A stretch of 45,985 nt of DNA from an uncultured Opitutia bacterium (GCA_903877135.1 CAIRCN010000027.1:1-45985), one strand, 5' to 3'. Positions 9,260-19,306 are shown, numbered from the stretch's first letter. A program made the numbers and translations. Notes: generated by a model not told the origin, from the sequence alone.

Positions 9260-10471
9260 ATGCACTCAGTCCGTCGTTTGCGTCACATCGCAGTGTTCAC
9301 CGGCTTGGGAGCCGCTGCCCTCCTGCCCGTCGCCGGATGCACGTCAGCCTCTACTGCACCGCACGCGGACCAGTCGCTCGCGGCCGACCCGGCGCAAAAA
9401 GCCGCCGAGATCGCACGCCTCGATCCCGCGATGGCGGCAAACAAGGCCGTTGCAGACAACCTTGCGTGGCACGACGTCACAACTTGGGGCGTCGAGGGCC
9501 GCGAGTGGACCGGCTTGGAGCGCCTGCGCTGGTTCGACCGGCTGCCCGCCGTCGCCGAAAAAACCGTGAGCAAATCAGTCTGGGAACTCAGCCGCCACAG
9601 CGCTGGCATGATGGTCCGCTTCAAAACCGACGCCACGGCGATTCACGTTCACTACAAGCTGTTGAAGGATCGGCTGGCCATGGCGCACATGCCGGCGAGT
9701 GGCGTCAGTGGCGTTGACCTCTACGCGCGCGATGCCTCAGGCCGGTGGCGCTGGGTGGCGGTGTGTCTGCCCGAGGTCCAGGAAGTGCGCGCCGAGCTTA
9801 TCAAGGGTCTCGCGCCCGGGCTGCGCGAATATGCCGCCTATCTCCCTCTCTACAACGGTGTCGACTCGCTCGAGATCGGCGTGCCCCCAGGCGCAAAGTT
9901 CGAGGGTCTCGCCCCGCGCGCCAAACCCATTGTCTTCTACGGCACGTCCATCACCCATGGTGCGTGCGCCTCCCGGCCCGGCATGGTTCACACCGCGATT
10001 CTTGGCCGACGTTTCGATCAACCTGTCGTCAACTTGGGCTTCTCCGGTAACGGCCGCATGGACTCTGCTGTCGGCGACCTGCTCACACAGATTGACGCTG
10101 TCGCCTACGTCATCGACTGCCTGCCCAATATGTCGCCCGCGACCGTCACCGAGAAATGCATCCCGTTCGTAAAGCAAATCCGGGCCGCAAAGCCCGACAC
10201 GCCCATCATCCTCGTCGAGGACCGGCGCTTTACCAACGACTGGATCACGCCAGCCAAAGCGCAATTTCACGACGAGAATCACGCGGCCCTCCGCGCCGCC
10301 TTTGCGACTCTTCAGGGCGAAGGGCTGAAGAATCTGCACTACATCCCGGGCGATCACCTCTATGGCGACGACACTGAAGGATCCACCGACGGCTCGCATG
10401 CCAGCGACCTCGGCTTTATGCGCCAGGCAGACTTGATGGAACCGATTTTGCGCACCGCGCTCGCTAAGTAA
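9260..10471 (+). CDS. SGNH/GDSL-type hydrolase lipoprotein
   Basis: A 403-residue exported protein. The N-terminus has basic residues, a hydrophobic core and a lipobox ending in VAGC near residue 23, so it is probably lipid-anchored. An in-frame TTG 48 bases upstream would put a long tail before the signal, so the ATG at 9260 is preferred. A beta-rich N-terminal domain contains a GVDLY motif (GxDLY-type). The SGNH domain starts near 223, with Ser230 in GTSITHG, a glycine/asparagine block (GFSGNGRMD), and D377-G-S-H380 as the catalytic Asp/His pair. Family members deacetylate or de-esterify carbohydrates; the substrate here is not known. mtnA starts 22 bases downstream on the same strand, so the two may be cotranscribed, though their roles look unrelated. 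Confidence 0.88.
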   Translation: MHSVRRLRHIAVFTGLGAAALLPVAGCTSASTAPHADQSLAADPAQKAAEIARLDPAMAANKAVADNLAWHDVTTWGVEGREWTGLERLRWFDRLPAVAEKTVSKSVWELSRHSAGMMVRFKTDATAIHVHYKLLKDRLAMAHMPASGVSGVDLYARDASGRWRWVAVCLPEVQEVRAELIKGLAPGLREYAAYLPLYNGVDSLEIGVPPGAKFEGLAPRAKPIVFYGTSITHGACASRPGMVHTAILGRRFDQPVVNLGFSGNGRMDSAVGDLLTQIDAVAYVIDCLPNMSPATVTEKCIPFVKQIRAAKPDTPIILVEDRRFTNDWITPAKAQFHDENHAALRAAFATLQGEGLKNLHYIPGDHLYGDDTEGSTDGSHASDLGFMRQADLMEPILRTALAK

Positions 10472-10493
10472 AATCTCCCACTCCCATGCGCTC

Positions 10494-11594
10494 ATGAAAG
10501 TCGCCGGCTATCCCACTCGCACCATTTGGCCCTCAGTCGACGGAGACGCAGTTGAGATCATCGACCAGACGCGGCTGCCGCACGCGTTTGCCACCGTGCG
10601 GCTCGCCACGCTCAACGACGCGGCGCATGCAATTCGGGCGATGCTCGTTCGCGGTGCGCCGCTCATCGGCGCCACCGCGGCGTGGGGCTTGTGGCTCGCG
10701 CTCCGGTCCGACCCTTCCGACTCCGCATTCAATCACGCGCGCGCCACGCTCCTCGCCACGCGCCCCACGGCGGTGAATCTCCGCTGGGCGCTTGACCGAG
10801 TGCGGGCACAGGTTGTGCGGCAACCGCTGGCAGAGCGCGGCGCGGCGGCTCGTCGGCTCGCAATCGAAATCTGCGACGAAGACGTGGCGCTCAATCGCGG
10901 CATCGGTGCGGCAGGACTGCCACTCATCGGGGCCATCGCCGCGCACAAACCGCCGGGCGAGCGCGTCAACCTCCTCACGCATTGCAACGCCGGCTGGCTC
11001 GCCACTGTTGACGTCGGCACGGCGACCGCGCCGATTTACGCCGCCCACGATGCGGGCCTTCCGGTTCACGTGTGGGTTGACGAGACACGCCCGCGCAACC
11101 AAGGCGCGAGCCTCACCGCGTGGGAGCTGCTCAACCACGGCGTGCCGCACACCGTCATCGTCGACAATGCCGGCGGGCACCTGATGCAGTGCGGCCAGGT
11201 TGACCTCGTCATCGTCGGCACCGACCGCACCACCGCCACGGGCGACGTCTGCAACAAGATCGGCACCTACCTGAAAGCGCTTGCCGCGCACGACAACGGT
11301 GTGCCGTTCTATGTCGCCGCGCCCTCGCCAAGCATCGATTGGACGCTCCGCGACGGTCTGCGCGAAATTCCCATCGAGGAGCGCGCCGCCCGCGAAGTCA
11401 CCCACCTCACCGGCCGGCTGCCTGACGGCTCGGTCACCACCGTTGCCGTCACACCCGAGGGTTCTGCGGCCGCCAACCCCGCGTTCGATATCACCCCCGC
11501 CCGACTGGTGACAGGCCTCATCACCGAGCGCGGGGTCTGCCCGGCCACGTCATCTGGCCTGCGGTCCCTTTTCCCGGACCGCGCCGGTTTATGA
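10494..11594 (+). CDS. mtnA: S-methyl-5-thioribose-1-phosphate isomerase
   Basis: A 366-residue enzyme of the methionine salvage pathway that converts methylthioribose-1-phosphate to methylthioribulose-1-phosphate. It belongs to the eIF2B-alpha-like fold. Visible signatures are an N-terminal [13 protein letters not shown] block, the catalytic cysteine (Cys164 in THCNAGWLA), and the catalytic aspartate (Asp244 in [11 protein letters not shown]) followed by VCNKIGTY. Length is typical. The ATG at 10494 gives the expected MtnA N-terminus. No other methionine-salvage gene is in the window, so the pathway is scattered or partial here. A hairpin-rich segment and a strong terminator follow the stop codon. 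Confidence 0.95.
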   Translation: MKVAGYPTRTIWPSVDGDAVEIIDQTRLPHAFATVRLATLNDAAHAIRAMLVRGAPLIGATAAWGLWLALRSDPSDSAFNHARATLLATRPTAVNLRWALDRVRAQVVRQPLAERGAAARRLAIEICDEDVALNRGIGAAGLPLIGAIAAHKPPGERVNLLTHCNAGWLATVDVGTATAPIYAAHDAGLPVHVWVDETRPRNQGASLTAWELLNHGVPHTVIVDNAGGHLMQCGQVDLVIVGTDRTTATGDVCNKIGTYLKALAAHDNGVPFYVAAPSPSIDWTLRDGLREIPIEERAAREVTHLTGRLPDGSVTTVAVTPEGSAAANPAFDITPARLVTGLITERGVCPATSSGLRSLFPDRAGL

Positions 11595-11639
11595 CAAATT
11601 TTAGGAAAATAGTGCTGGACTGGCGCGTGTCATATGCCA

Positions 11640-11810
11640 CTGTCCGCCTCGCATCAGGAACGAGCTGGCCCTCAAAAGCCGGCTCCGCCAACCGGGCCGG
11701 GAGCGGCCACGGTGGATCGGGGACGGCCCCGGATGTGCGCCACCCGCAAGGGGGGCGAACCAAGAACGCTCCCGAAGACGAGACCGACCTGATGCCCAGG
11801 TCGGTTTTTT
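11640..11810 (+). ncRNA. Candidate structured RNA ending in an intrinsic terminator
   Basis: The segment after mtnA contains four consecutive hairpins by eye. They are an 8-bp stem at 11662-11669/11678-11685 with one U-G pair; a CGGGG/CCCCG stem at 11718-11722/11727-11731; a stem at about 11738-11757 closed by a GCAA tetraloop; and a terminator at 11783-11810. No credible ORF covers it. This could be an independent small RNA, a long 3' UTR of mtnA or a leader for the small genes downstream. It does not match tmRNA, 6S, RNase P or any riboswitch class that I can recall. The 5' end is a guess. Confidence 0.35.
11783..11810 (+). terminator. Rho-independent terminator
   Basis: An 8-bp perfect stem (accgacct / aggtcggt) with a 7-base loop is followed by a run of five further T residues. 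The orientation ends transcription of mtnA and/or the candidate RNA upstream. The small ORF at 11860 starts just after it. Confidence 0.85.
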
Positions 11811-11859
11811 GTTTTCAACCCTGATGCGCGATAACTCCAACCACGAACTATCACGCATC

Positions 11860-12114
11860 ATGTCCAACCTAACCAAACTCCCCGGAATCCGCGTCGACGC
11901 GGCCAACCCCAACCACCACCTGTGGGACAACCACGGCACGTGGTTCCTCCACTACACGGTGCACCCGACCTCGTTCACCAAGGAGCGCATCCGCCGCTCG
12001 CTTGGGACCAAAGACGTGCGGGTGGCCCGCGAACGGCGCGACACCTTCTTCGCCCACCTCGCTTCCGAGGCTGCCAAGCCCGCGCTGGCGCCAGGCAAGC
12101 AAGCCGCGGCGTGA
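11860..12114 (+). CDS. Small protein resembling the N-terminal arm domain of tyrosine integrases
   Basis: An 84-residue basic protein from the ATG at 11860. An ATG at 11824 and a TTG at 11809 are also in frame, but the TTG lies inside the terminator. The motifs LTKLPGIRV, GTWFLHYTVHP and RIRRSLGTKDVRVARERRD resemble the arm-type DNA-binding segment at the start of phage-type integrases (a W-x-x-H/R-Y strand followed by RRSLGTxD). There is no catalytic domain. It could be a DNA-binding accessory protein or the remnant of an integrase. Its stop overlaps the GTG start of the next ORF. The family call is from motif impression only. Confidence 0.5.
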   Translation: MSNLTKLPGIRVDAANPNHHLWDNHGTWFLHYTVHPTSFTKERIRRSLGTKDVRVARERRDTFFAHLASEAAKPALAPGKQAAA

Positions 12115-12368
12115 GCACCGCCGTCAGCATCATCCGCTTCGGCCGCGCCGAGGCGGGACACGACGAGTCGCCCGGCGCCGAAGTCGTCAGCCAGGTCTTT
12201 CTCCAAGGCCTGGCGGCGGCGAACGGTCGGATCGTGCGTCAGGCCGGCGAGTGGACCTACCTGCTCGCCGACGGCACGTCCAGCGGCCTGGCGAGCTCCG
12301 TTTCGCGAACTGACCTTGAGCAGAAGATCATCGCCTTCCACTTCGACCCGCAGGGAACGCTCACCTGA
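12111..12368 (+). CDS. Small hypothetical protein, coupled to the upstream ORF
   Basis: An 85-residue protein starting at a GTG that overlaps the upstream stop (GTGA), indicating translational coupling. It has no signal peptide, membrane segment or known motif. The C-terminal half (LADGTSSGLASSVSRTDLEQKIIAFHFDP) looks like a compact alpha/beta fold. Codon use fits the neighbourhood, and convergent transcription with the large LysM gene leaves 17 bases between stops. An alternative in-frame ATG at 11922 would overlap the previous gene almost fully and is unlikely. Function is unknown. Confidence 0.5.
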   Translation: MSTAVSIIRFGRAEAGHDESPGAEVVSQVFLQGLAAANGRIVRQAGEWTYLLADGTSSGLASSVSRTDLEQKIIAFHFDPQGTLT

Positions 12369-12385
12369 CGCCCGCCGGGGCCGGC

Positions 12386-15300
12386 TTACGGTATCTTCAA
12401 CCGCTGACCGGGGCGGAGTGCGTTTTCGCCTTTGAGGAGATCGCGATTCGCGTCGTAGATGTCCTGCCAGCGGTTCGCCGTGCCGTAGTAGCGCACACTG
12501 ATCCGCGAGAGCGAATCGCCCTCCTGCACGACATGGAACCGCTGCTCGGCCGGCGCAGCCGCCGTGTTGTCGGAAGCACCGCTCGGGCGAACCGAATTCA
12601 GCGCGCCCGCTGAGGGCGGCAGGCTGCCGTTGATGATGCGGGCGGCGGACGCGATTTGGTCGAGCGTGTTTTGCGCCTGTCGCAGCCGGGCGCTGATTGC
12701 GGCATTTTCCTGCTGAAGCTGGGTGACGCGCGTCGTCCGGTCGCGGTCAAGTGCCTGCACGGTCTCGTTGAGCCGCGAGTTCTCGGTGCGCAGGCCGCCA
12801 ATGTCGCGCTGCGCCGTGGTGAGTTGCGCCGAGACGGAGTCGAGACTGGCCGCACGCTGGTCAGCCTGCGCCAGCCGCGTGTTTTCGGTCCGGAGCGCGG
12901 CCAATTGCGCATTCACCCCGTCCAGATCCTTCTGCAACGCGGACTTCTCCCCCGCCAGTTTTTCATTCGCACTGCCCAGCTCCGTGATGCTACCGCCCCG
13001 CTGCTCGGCGGCCTTTTCGGCGACGGCCAATTTCTGCTTCAACTCGCCGAGTTCCTTCTGCTGCGCGGCTGAATCGGTGCTGAGCTGGGCCAGCCGGCCG
13101 TTGTCCTCCCGCAGCGACGCCACTTGGGCGGACAGATCCTTCAGTTGGGCCTGCAGCTTATCGTTCACTGCCGTCAGCTCGTTTACGCTGGTAGCGCTCT
13201 GCTCGGCCACCCGGTCGGTGGCCGTGAGCCGCGACTTCAAATTGGCGGCATCGTCGCGCGCCTTTTCGGTGATTTGCCGCGCCTGCGCGAGCTGGGCCTG
13301 CAACTCGGTTTTTTCGTTGGTGAGCTTCTCGTTCACCCCCGTCAGCTCGGCGACGGTGGCGTTGTGCTGCTCCACCGCCTTGTCGGACTCGGCCAGCCGG
13401 GCCTGCAACGCCGTCAGGTCGCCATGGGCCTTGTCGGCGTCGGTTTGGGCGTTCTGGGCGAGCGTGCGCGCCGCCTCCCCCGCCTGCTTGAGCTGCGCCA
13501 TGCGCCGCTCCGCCTCGGAGAGCTTGTTGAACATGTCGTCCACCTGCGCGCGAAGGTTGTCGCGTTCCAGCGCCCACGCCGCCGGGGCGGCGGCGGATTT
13601 CTTCGCGTCAACGGCGACCTGCTCGGCCGTCAGTTTCTCTTTGGCCAACCGTTCGTTTTCCCCGGTGAGACGCTGCTGGGCCGCCAGCAATTTCTCGTTG
13701 TCGGAGGAGAGCGCTTGAATTTTCCCCGAGAGCTGATCCATCGCGGACTTGACCGAGGAGTCGTCGGAATTTTTCGCCTCGAGCAGCGCCCGGTTCGCAT
13801 CCGCCAGCGCGTGGCTGCTTACCTTGGTCCGTTCGAGCTGGGCGGCCAGCGCGGTAATTTCGCGGGCCGAACTCGCGCGGTCATCCTCGATTTGTCCCTC
13901 GAGCCGGCGCACCTGGTCGCGCAGAGTCTGCATCTCAAGGCTCAATGCGGCGGACTCCGGTGCCGCTTTGGCGGCAGCTGCCTGGGCGGCCAGCGCGGCG
14001 GCGGTGCCCTGCTTGGCCACCTCGAGGTCCTTCTGCAGGTCGTCGTTCTTTGCCGTGAGGTCGGTGATCTTCTTGCCGGCGTTGTCGAGCTGGGCGTTGA
14101 GCTTGGCGAGCGTTTCGCGGTCCCCGCCCTGCGCCTTTTGCGCAGTGGCGAGTTCGGCCTTGAGTTGATCGAGCTGGACCCCCAATCCACCGCCCGCCTG
14201 CACCTGCGCTGTCAACTCGGCGTTCGCTTTCCCGAGTTTCTCCTCCGTGGCTTTCGCCTCGGCCTGCTGGCGTTGGAGATCCTGTGCGCTGTCGTCGCGC
14301 TGCTTCGTCAAGGTCGAGACCTGCTCGTTCAACTTGCTGCGGTCGTCCGCGAGCTGGCGGTTGACCTGCTCCAATTGCGCGTGGGCCGTCTTCAGCGCGC
14401 CAAGTTCAGCGGTGGCGGCTTCCAGCGCGCGCTGAACCAAAGTTTCACCGGAAGTGCGGCTGGCCTTGGATTCTTCGAGCCGGGTGTTCGCGTCGGCCAG
14501 TTGCGTGCGCAATCCGGCCAACTCGCGGTCGGCTGCAGCGCGGGCACTGGCCAAGTCGGCGGTCAGCTTCTCGGCGCGGGCAGAAAGCTCCTCGTTCTTT
14601 ACCGCGAGCAAACGGCCGGACTCGGTCGCGGTTTCGGCCTCTTGCCGGGCCTTCGCCGCCTCAGCGCGCGCGACCTGCACATCAGCCGTCTGCGTGCTAT
14701 TCCGTCGGGCTTTGTCCAATGCCGAGGTGAGCTCGGAAATTTTCGCCGCGCTTTGCTCGGTGGTGCCGCGCATCTCTGTCAACTGCGCGGTCAGCCGCTG
14801 GTTTTGCTCGGCAGTTTTCGTCGCACGAGCGTCAGCGTCGGTCGCGGCGGTCTCGGCCGCCAACAACTCCCGGCCTAAAGTATGAATCTGCGCGGTCGCA
14901 GCCGCGTTAGTCGAGCTCGTCTGCCGCGCCGTAGTCAACTCTGTCGTCAGCTTGGCCATCTGGTCCGTGAGCTCCTGATTGGTCTTGGCGAGCGCAGCGA
15001 GCTGCGTTCTGGCCTCGGTCAACTGCGCGCCAAGTTTCGCGTCCGCCGCGGGACTGACCGCCGACGCCGATTTCCGGGCCTCATCAAGCTGCGCCTGAAA
15101 CCGGCTGGACTGAACTTTCAGCTCGGCCTTGGCACTTTCGAGCTGACTGCGCAATTCCTCCGCCTCGCGAAGCGACGTCACCAGCGAACTGCGTGCCTCG
15201 GCGAGGCCGTTGCGCAACTGGGAGAATTCGCCACCTGTTTTTGCTTCGGACGTCGAAACATCGGCCAGCCGCTTTTCCAGCGTCGCCTTTTCAGCAGCCA

Positions 15301-17239
15301 GTGTGTTCCGCGCTTTCGCGGCTTCCTCAAGCTGGGCTTGCACGCGGTGCAGTTCCTCCAAGCTGGTGCCGCCGCCCTGCTTCAGGCGGGCGTTTTCCTC
15401 TTGGGCCGCCGATAGGGCGCGCGTGCCGTCGGCTACCTGCTGACGCAACTTGTCCAGTTCGTCGGATTTCGCCGGTGCCGCCACCGCCGCGGTGAGCCGG
15501 CTGTTATCCTGCGCAAGTTTCGCGTTGGCTTCGCGCAAATCCTGAACTTCCCGCGTGAGGCTGGAAACTTCAGTGGAATAGCCATCGGCCGTGTTCGGCT
15601 TGTAAGCGCCACCCTGCTCCAATTTTCGCTGCGCATCCCGTAACTGGCGGTATAGCGAGCTGAGTTCGGCCGTCGAGTGTTTAACCTCCTCGTTGAGGCG
15701 CTTGTTGTCGCCTAGCAGGCTGCGGATACGCGCACTGTCCGGCTCGCCCTCTTTGACGGTCAGGTCGGCCGCCGCAAGCTTGGCCTTCTCGGCCGAAATC
15801 TGGGCAACCGTCTCGCGGGTCTGCTTCAACTGGGCGATGAGTTCGCCGTTGTCGCGGCGTAAATCCTTGTTTTCGGTGCGCAGCGCCTCCAGATCGGCCG
15901 GGCTGACCGCAGGAGCCTTGGGCTGGATATTGTCCACCGCCAATGTTTCCGCCGCATCGCGCGCCGTCTTCAAGTCGGCTTGCAAGGCGGAAATCTGCCG
16001 GGCGGCTTCCTGCTGCTGCGTCTTGATCGCGGCGTTTTCCTGGGCCAGTTTTTCAGCCTGCGCCCGGACCTCGGCCGCCGCTTGCTCCGCGGCCCCAGCC
16101 TGGGCAACGCGTTGCACGAGCGCGGTCTTGTCTTTGGCAAGATTTCGGGACGTCTCGGCGAGCCGGGCATTTTCGCCGCGAATTTTTTCGAGTTCGCTCT
16201 GCACAACCTTGAGGCGAGCTGCCAACGCGGCGCTATCGTCGGCCACGGGTGCGGCGAGGGGAGCGGAACCCTGAGCCGGCGCGGCTGGTACGGTCGCGGT
16301 GGCTTGGGCCGCCGGGCTGGCCGCCGCGTTCTTGCCCGCAATCTCGCCCCGCAGCGCAGCAAGTTTTTCGTTGGCCGCAGCGAGCTGTCCGGCCGAAAGT
16401 TTGGGGGCGAGCAGATCGCGGCCGACCGGTCTCGCTCCGTTGTCTGCGGCGAGGGAAAGCCAGGCGTAAGCCTCCACCGGATCGGGCGTCAATCCGCCGC
16501 GGCCCTCCGCCAGCATGATGCCATAGTTGTTCTGCGCAGGCGCGAAACCTTGCAGCGCCGCGGCATGATAGAGTTCGGCGGCTTTCTTCTGGTCGGGGGC
16601 AGAGCCGCGGCCGTCCTCGAGCATGAGCGCCAGATTGTAGCGTGCGCGGACAAAGCCGAAATTCGCGGCCTGCAAATACCACTTCTGCGCCTGCGCCTCG
16701 TCCTTGCCCACCCCGCGGCCAAGCTCATAGCCCAGACCAAGGTTGTATTGCGCCTCCACCACGCCGCGCTCGGCCGCCTGTCGGAACCATAGCGCGGCCT
16801 CGAAATAGTCCCGCCCGACGCCGATGCCATTGGCATACATGTTGCCGACGTTGAACTGTGCCGGGGCAAAGCCCTGTTCCGCCGCCTTCAGGTAAAACTT
16901 AAACGCCGTCCCGAGGTCCGCCGGTATGCCCCGCCCGAGTTCCACCATCATGCCAAGATTGAACTGCGCGGGGGCATGGCCGCGCGCCGCCGCTTGGGTG
17001 AAGTAGCGGATCGCCTGCGCGTAATCCTGCGGCACGCCCTGCCCGCTCGCATAGATGTTCCCGAGGGCATTCAACGCATCGGCGTCGCCCGATTCCGCCC
17101 GGCTCCGTAACTCCGTCAGATTGATCTCGGCATGTGCCGACGGCGCGACCGGACCGAGGCTGAGCAGGGCGGCCACCAGCAAAGACCTCTGTCTCGCAGA
17201 GAGAAAAAAATGTGACAAGGGAGCAGCGGGACTACGCAC
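12386..17239 (-). CDS. Giant exported Sel1-repeat / coiled-coil / LysM protein
   Basis: A 1617-residue protein. A signal peptide ends near residue 37 (SAHA). Six Sel1-like repeats of about 36 residues lie at roughly 50-270 (pattern A-Q-x-N-L-G...G-x-G...A-x-x-W-x-x-x-A-A). They are followed by a low-complexity Ala/Pro linker. Residues about 335-1515 form a very long Gln/Glu/Lys/Ala-rich heptad-like coiled coil. A LysM domain closes the protein at about 1567-1617 (VQEGDSLSRISVRYYG...LRPGQRLKIP), a peptidoglycan-binding module. The arrangement suggests a periplasmic rod: Sel1 repeats for protein contacts, the coil as spacer and LysM for wall attachment. This is inference. It lies 50 bases after the YfhO-like gene and probably shares its transcript. 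The repetitive coding sequence gives long spurious ORFs on the plus strand. Confidence 0.9.
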   Translation of the reverse strand: MRSPAAPLSHFFLSARQRSLLVAALLSLGPVAPSAHAEINLTELRSRAESGDADALNALGNIYASGQGVPQDYAQAIRYFTQAAARGHAPAQFNLGMMVELGRGIPADLGTAFKFYLKAAEQGFAPAQFNVGNMYANGIGVGRDYFEAALWFRQAAERGVVEAQYNLGLGYELGRGVGKDEAQAQKWYLQAANFGFVRARYNLALMLEDGRGSAPDQKKAAELYHAAALQGFAPAQNNYGIMLAEGRGGLTPDPVEAYAWLSLAADNGARPVGRDLLAPKLSAGQLAAANEKLAALRGEIAGKNAAASPAAQATATVPAAPAQGSAPLAAPVADDSAALAARLKVVQSELEKIRGENARLAETSRNLAKDKTALVQRVAQAGAAEQAAAEVRAQAEKLAQENAAIKTQQQEAARQISALQADLKTARDAAETLAVDNIQPKAPAVSPADLEALRTENKDLRRDNGELIAQLKQTRETVAQISAEKAKLAAADLTVKEGEPDSARIRSLLGDNKRLNEEVKHSTAELSSLYRQLRDAQRKLEQGGAYKPNTADGYSTEVSSLTREVQDLREANAKLAQDNSRLTAAVAAPAKSDELDKLRQQVADGTRALSAAQEENARLKQGGGTSLEELHRVQAQLEEAAKARNTLAAEKATLEKRLADVSTSEAKTGGEFSQLRNGLAEARSSLVTSLREAEELRSQLESAKAELKVQSSRFQAQLDEARKSASAVSPAADAKLGAQLTEARTQLAALAKTNQELTDQMAKLTTELTTARQTSSTNAAATAQIHTLGRELLAAETAATDADARATKTAEQNQRLTAQLTEMRGTTEQSAAKISELTSALDKARRNSTQTADVQVARAEAAKARQEAETATESGRLLAVKNEELSARAEKLTADLASARAAADRELAGLRTQLADANTRLEESKASRTSGETLVQRALEAATAELGALKTAHAQLEQVNRQLADDRSKLNEQVSTLTKQRDDSAQDLQRQQAEAKATEEKLGKANAELTAQVQAGGGLGVQLDQLKAELATAQKAQGGDRETLAKLNAQLDNAGKKITDLTAKNDDLQKDLEVAKQGTAAALAAQAAAAKAAPESAALSLEMQTLRDQVRRLEGQIEDDRASSAREITALAAQLERTKVSSHALADANRALLEAKNSDDSSVKSAMDQLSGKIQALSSDNEKLLAAQQRLTGENERLAKEKLTAEQVAVDAKKSAAAPAAWALERDNLRAQVDDMFNKLSEAERRMAQLKQAGEAARTLAQNAQTDADKAHGDLTALQARLAESDKAVEQHNATVAELTGVNEKLTNEKTELQAQLAQARQITEKARDDAANLKSRLTATDRVAEQSATSVNELTAVNDKLQAQLKDLSAQVASLREDNGRLAQLSTDSAAQQKELGELKQKLAVAEKAAEQRGGSITELGSANEKLAGEKSALQKDLDGVNAQLAALRTENTRLAQADQRAASLDSVSAQLTTAQRDIGGLRTENSRLNETVQALDRDRTTRVTQLQQENAAISARLRQAQNTLDQIASAARIINGSLPPSAGALNSVRPSGASDNTAAAPAEQRFHVVQEGDSLSRISVRYYGTANRWQDIYDANRDLLKGENALRPGQRLKIP

Positions 17240-17289
17240 GGCTGTTGTTTAAGGAGAAAACGCTGCAGGGAAGCAAGGCAGCGTCTTAC

Positions 17290-19299
17290 TCATGGCGGCA
17301 GAATCTTTGTTGCGCGGACCCGATGCAACATCGCCAACAGCCCGATTGCCGCCACCAAGGTAATCGCAGCCCCCCACCATACGCTGCGCGGGAAAAACTC
17401 AAACCGCACCCTGCGTGACCCCGCCTGCACCGCCACGGCGCGCATCCAGCCGTTGGCCGGCCTAGTGTCGATCCAAGTATCTTCGACCCGGGCGCGCCAG
17501 CCCGGATACCACGGCTCCCCCAGCACCAGCCACCCCGCGTCCGGAGACTGCCACTGCACCTCAACAGAGGTTGCGCTGTAAACCGTGACCAGCAGTGCAT
17601 GCGACTCGCGCACCCACGGCGACACGGCCGGTGCCTCTCCTTCAAGGAAAACCACCCCGCCGGGCGACGCCCACCAGTGCTCGGCCGCCTCCTTTGCATT
17701 CGGCACAAATTCAGCCGCCGAAACCGCGGTCGCCAGTGGACCGGCTGCGGGCTCGAAGAAGAAGACTCTGCGCGGCCCATCCCAGCCGAACTGCACGCCC
17801 CACCGCCGCAGTGCTTCGCGCGGTTGCAACGCCAGCTCGGCTGTGAGCGCCGGATTGTCCGTGCGCGGTGGCACACCGGCGAGCTCATGACTCGCGTCCC
17901 AGACGCGAGCGAGCCCCGGGTTGGCGAAGGCATTCAGGTTGGTGAAACCGTGGAGCACACCCGCGTTCGAGCGCACGGCGTCACGGGCCAGCGCCACGCG
18001 CAGGGGCGCTGGGCCGGCGCTCCCGGAGAGTTGCGCCGCGCGCGCCGCTATCTCGGTTTCCACCGCCGGTGGCACCGCCGCCGCGTAGTGCGCCGACTGA
18101 CGGTCGACCGCCCACAGCAAACTTCCGATTTGCAGCATGCCCATGCCCCACGCTACGCGCAGCGCGCCCGGCGATCCTCGCCGCTGCCAAGCGAGGATCG
18201 AAACCAGCACCAGCGACCAGCCCACCGCGATCGCATAGCGCGCGGGCAGACGTAGCGCACCCATCCCTGGCACCCACGACCCGAGCCAGCCGGTCAAGCC
18301 CAGCGGCGCCAACGCTAGCGCGAGCCCGCACAAGGCCGTCACCGCAAACGCCCGCGCCTCGCGATCGCGCCACACAAACACGATCGCCACCAGCCCCAGC
18401 GGCGCGAGCACGCCCGCATACAGATTCATCTCCCAGTAAAATTTGAGCGCATCCGTCGACGGCACGAGAAGCGACATCAGGTTGCGCACCGGGAGCGAGC
18501 CCCACGCGACAAACTCCGGGTTTAGGCGTGGCCGGTTGCCTTGCTGCAACAGTTCGAAAAACGGCACCAACTGCACTGCCGCTAGCGCCAGCCCGATCGC
18601 CCCGCCAGCCGCCACGGCCAGCGCGCCGCGCCACAGGGCGCGCCACGGCTGGCCCGCCGCCCACGCGGCCAACCACGCCGCTACCACCCAGCCCATCGCC
18701 CAAAAAAACGGCGGGCTCCCCGCCAGCGCGATACCCGCGGTCGCCACCGCCAGTGCACTTGTCGCCGGCCACGCCGGCGCGCGCCAGGCCCGCCACGCCA
18801 GCGCCCACCAGAGCGGCAGATACGACAGCGTGCAAAACACCTGGATCTGTCCAGCTTGGAGTCGCCCGCTCAACGCCGCACTCAGCGCAAACGAGGCTCC
18901 CGCGAGCAGCGAGGCGCGCCCGCCCAACGCCAGCTCCCGCCCCAGCACACACGCCCCCGCCAAGATCAGCGCCACATGCAGTGCGACGCTTATCGGCAGC
19001 GCCCATACCGCGGGCAGCAGGAAGACGAGATTGGGCGGATAGAGCGTGGCCGTTTCGATGTCGGCGAGAAACGGACGCCCCAGCGCCACATACGGATTCC
19101 ATAGCGGCAGCTGACCGGACAGCAGCGCCGCACGATAGTGGTACTTGTGAAACGCGATCAACTCCAGCCAGTCGAAACCGGCAAACGGTGTGCCCGCCCG
19201 GGAAAAAATCCACGCTGTGATCGCCACCGCAATCGCCCCGATCCACAGCGCGCGGTGGGCGCCCGGGCGGAGCGTGCCTTGGTGGTGCCCGGCGTTCAT
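17290..19299 (-). CDS. YfhO-like polytopic membrane protein
   Basis: A 669-residue protein with about ten to twelve hydrophobic segments in the first 420 residues, then a soluble C-terminal part and a final hydrophobic segment near 645. Early motifs (FDWLE near residue 40, then LPLWNPYVALGRPFLAD) and the C-terminal GWLVLGEPWYPGWRA and NGWMRAVAV...RRVRFEF blocks are typical of the YfhO family. Some members of that family act with polyprenyl-phosphate glycosyltransferases to glycosylate envelope polymers such as teichoic acids. The substrate here is unknown. The ATG at 19299 is preferred over the TTG at 19314 because an AGGCGAG ribosome binding site precedes it. It starts 7 bases after the stop of the upstream ATP-grasp-like gene, so the pair is probably coupled. 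Confidence 0.85.
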   Translation of the reverse strand: MNAGHHQGTLRPGAHRALWIGAIAVAITAWIFSRAGTPFAGFDWLELIAFHKYHYRAALLSGQLPLWNPYVALGRPFLADIETATLYPPNLVFLLPAVWALPISVALHVALILAGACVLGRELALGGRASLLAGASFALSAALSGRLQAGQIQVFCTLSYLPLWWALAWRAWRAPAWPATSALAVATAGIALAGSPPFFWAMGWVVAAWLAAWAAGQPWRALWRGALAVAAGGAIGLALAAVQLVPFFELLQQGNRPRLNPEFVAWGSLPVRNLMSLLVPSTDALKFYWEMNLYAGVLAPLGLVAIVFVWRDREARAFAVTALCGLALALAPLGLTGWLGSWVPGMGALRLPARYAIAVGWSLVLVSILAWQRRGSPGALRVAWGMGMLQIGSLLWAVDRQSAHYAAAVPPAVETEIAARAAQLSGSAGPAPLRVALARDAVRSNAGVLHGFTNLNAFANPGLARVWDASHELAGVPPRTDNPALTAELALQPREALRRWGVQFGWDGPRRVFFFEPAAGPLATAVSAAEFVPNAKEAAEHWWASPGGVVFLEGEAPAVSPWVRESHALLVTVYSATSVEVQWQSPDAGWLVLGEPWYPGWRARVEDTWIDTRPANGWMRAVAVQAGSRRVRFEFFPRSVWWGAAITLVAAIGLLAMLHRVRATKILPP

Positions 19300-19306
19300 G
19301 TCTCGC

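Noticed and set aside
13124-14878. 584-codon plus-strand ORF within the LysM gene
   Set aside because: A shadow caused by the repetitive coiled-coil coding sequence; its Arg/Leu/Gly-rich composition fits no family.
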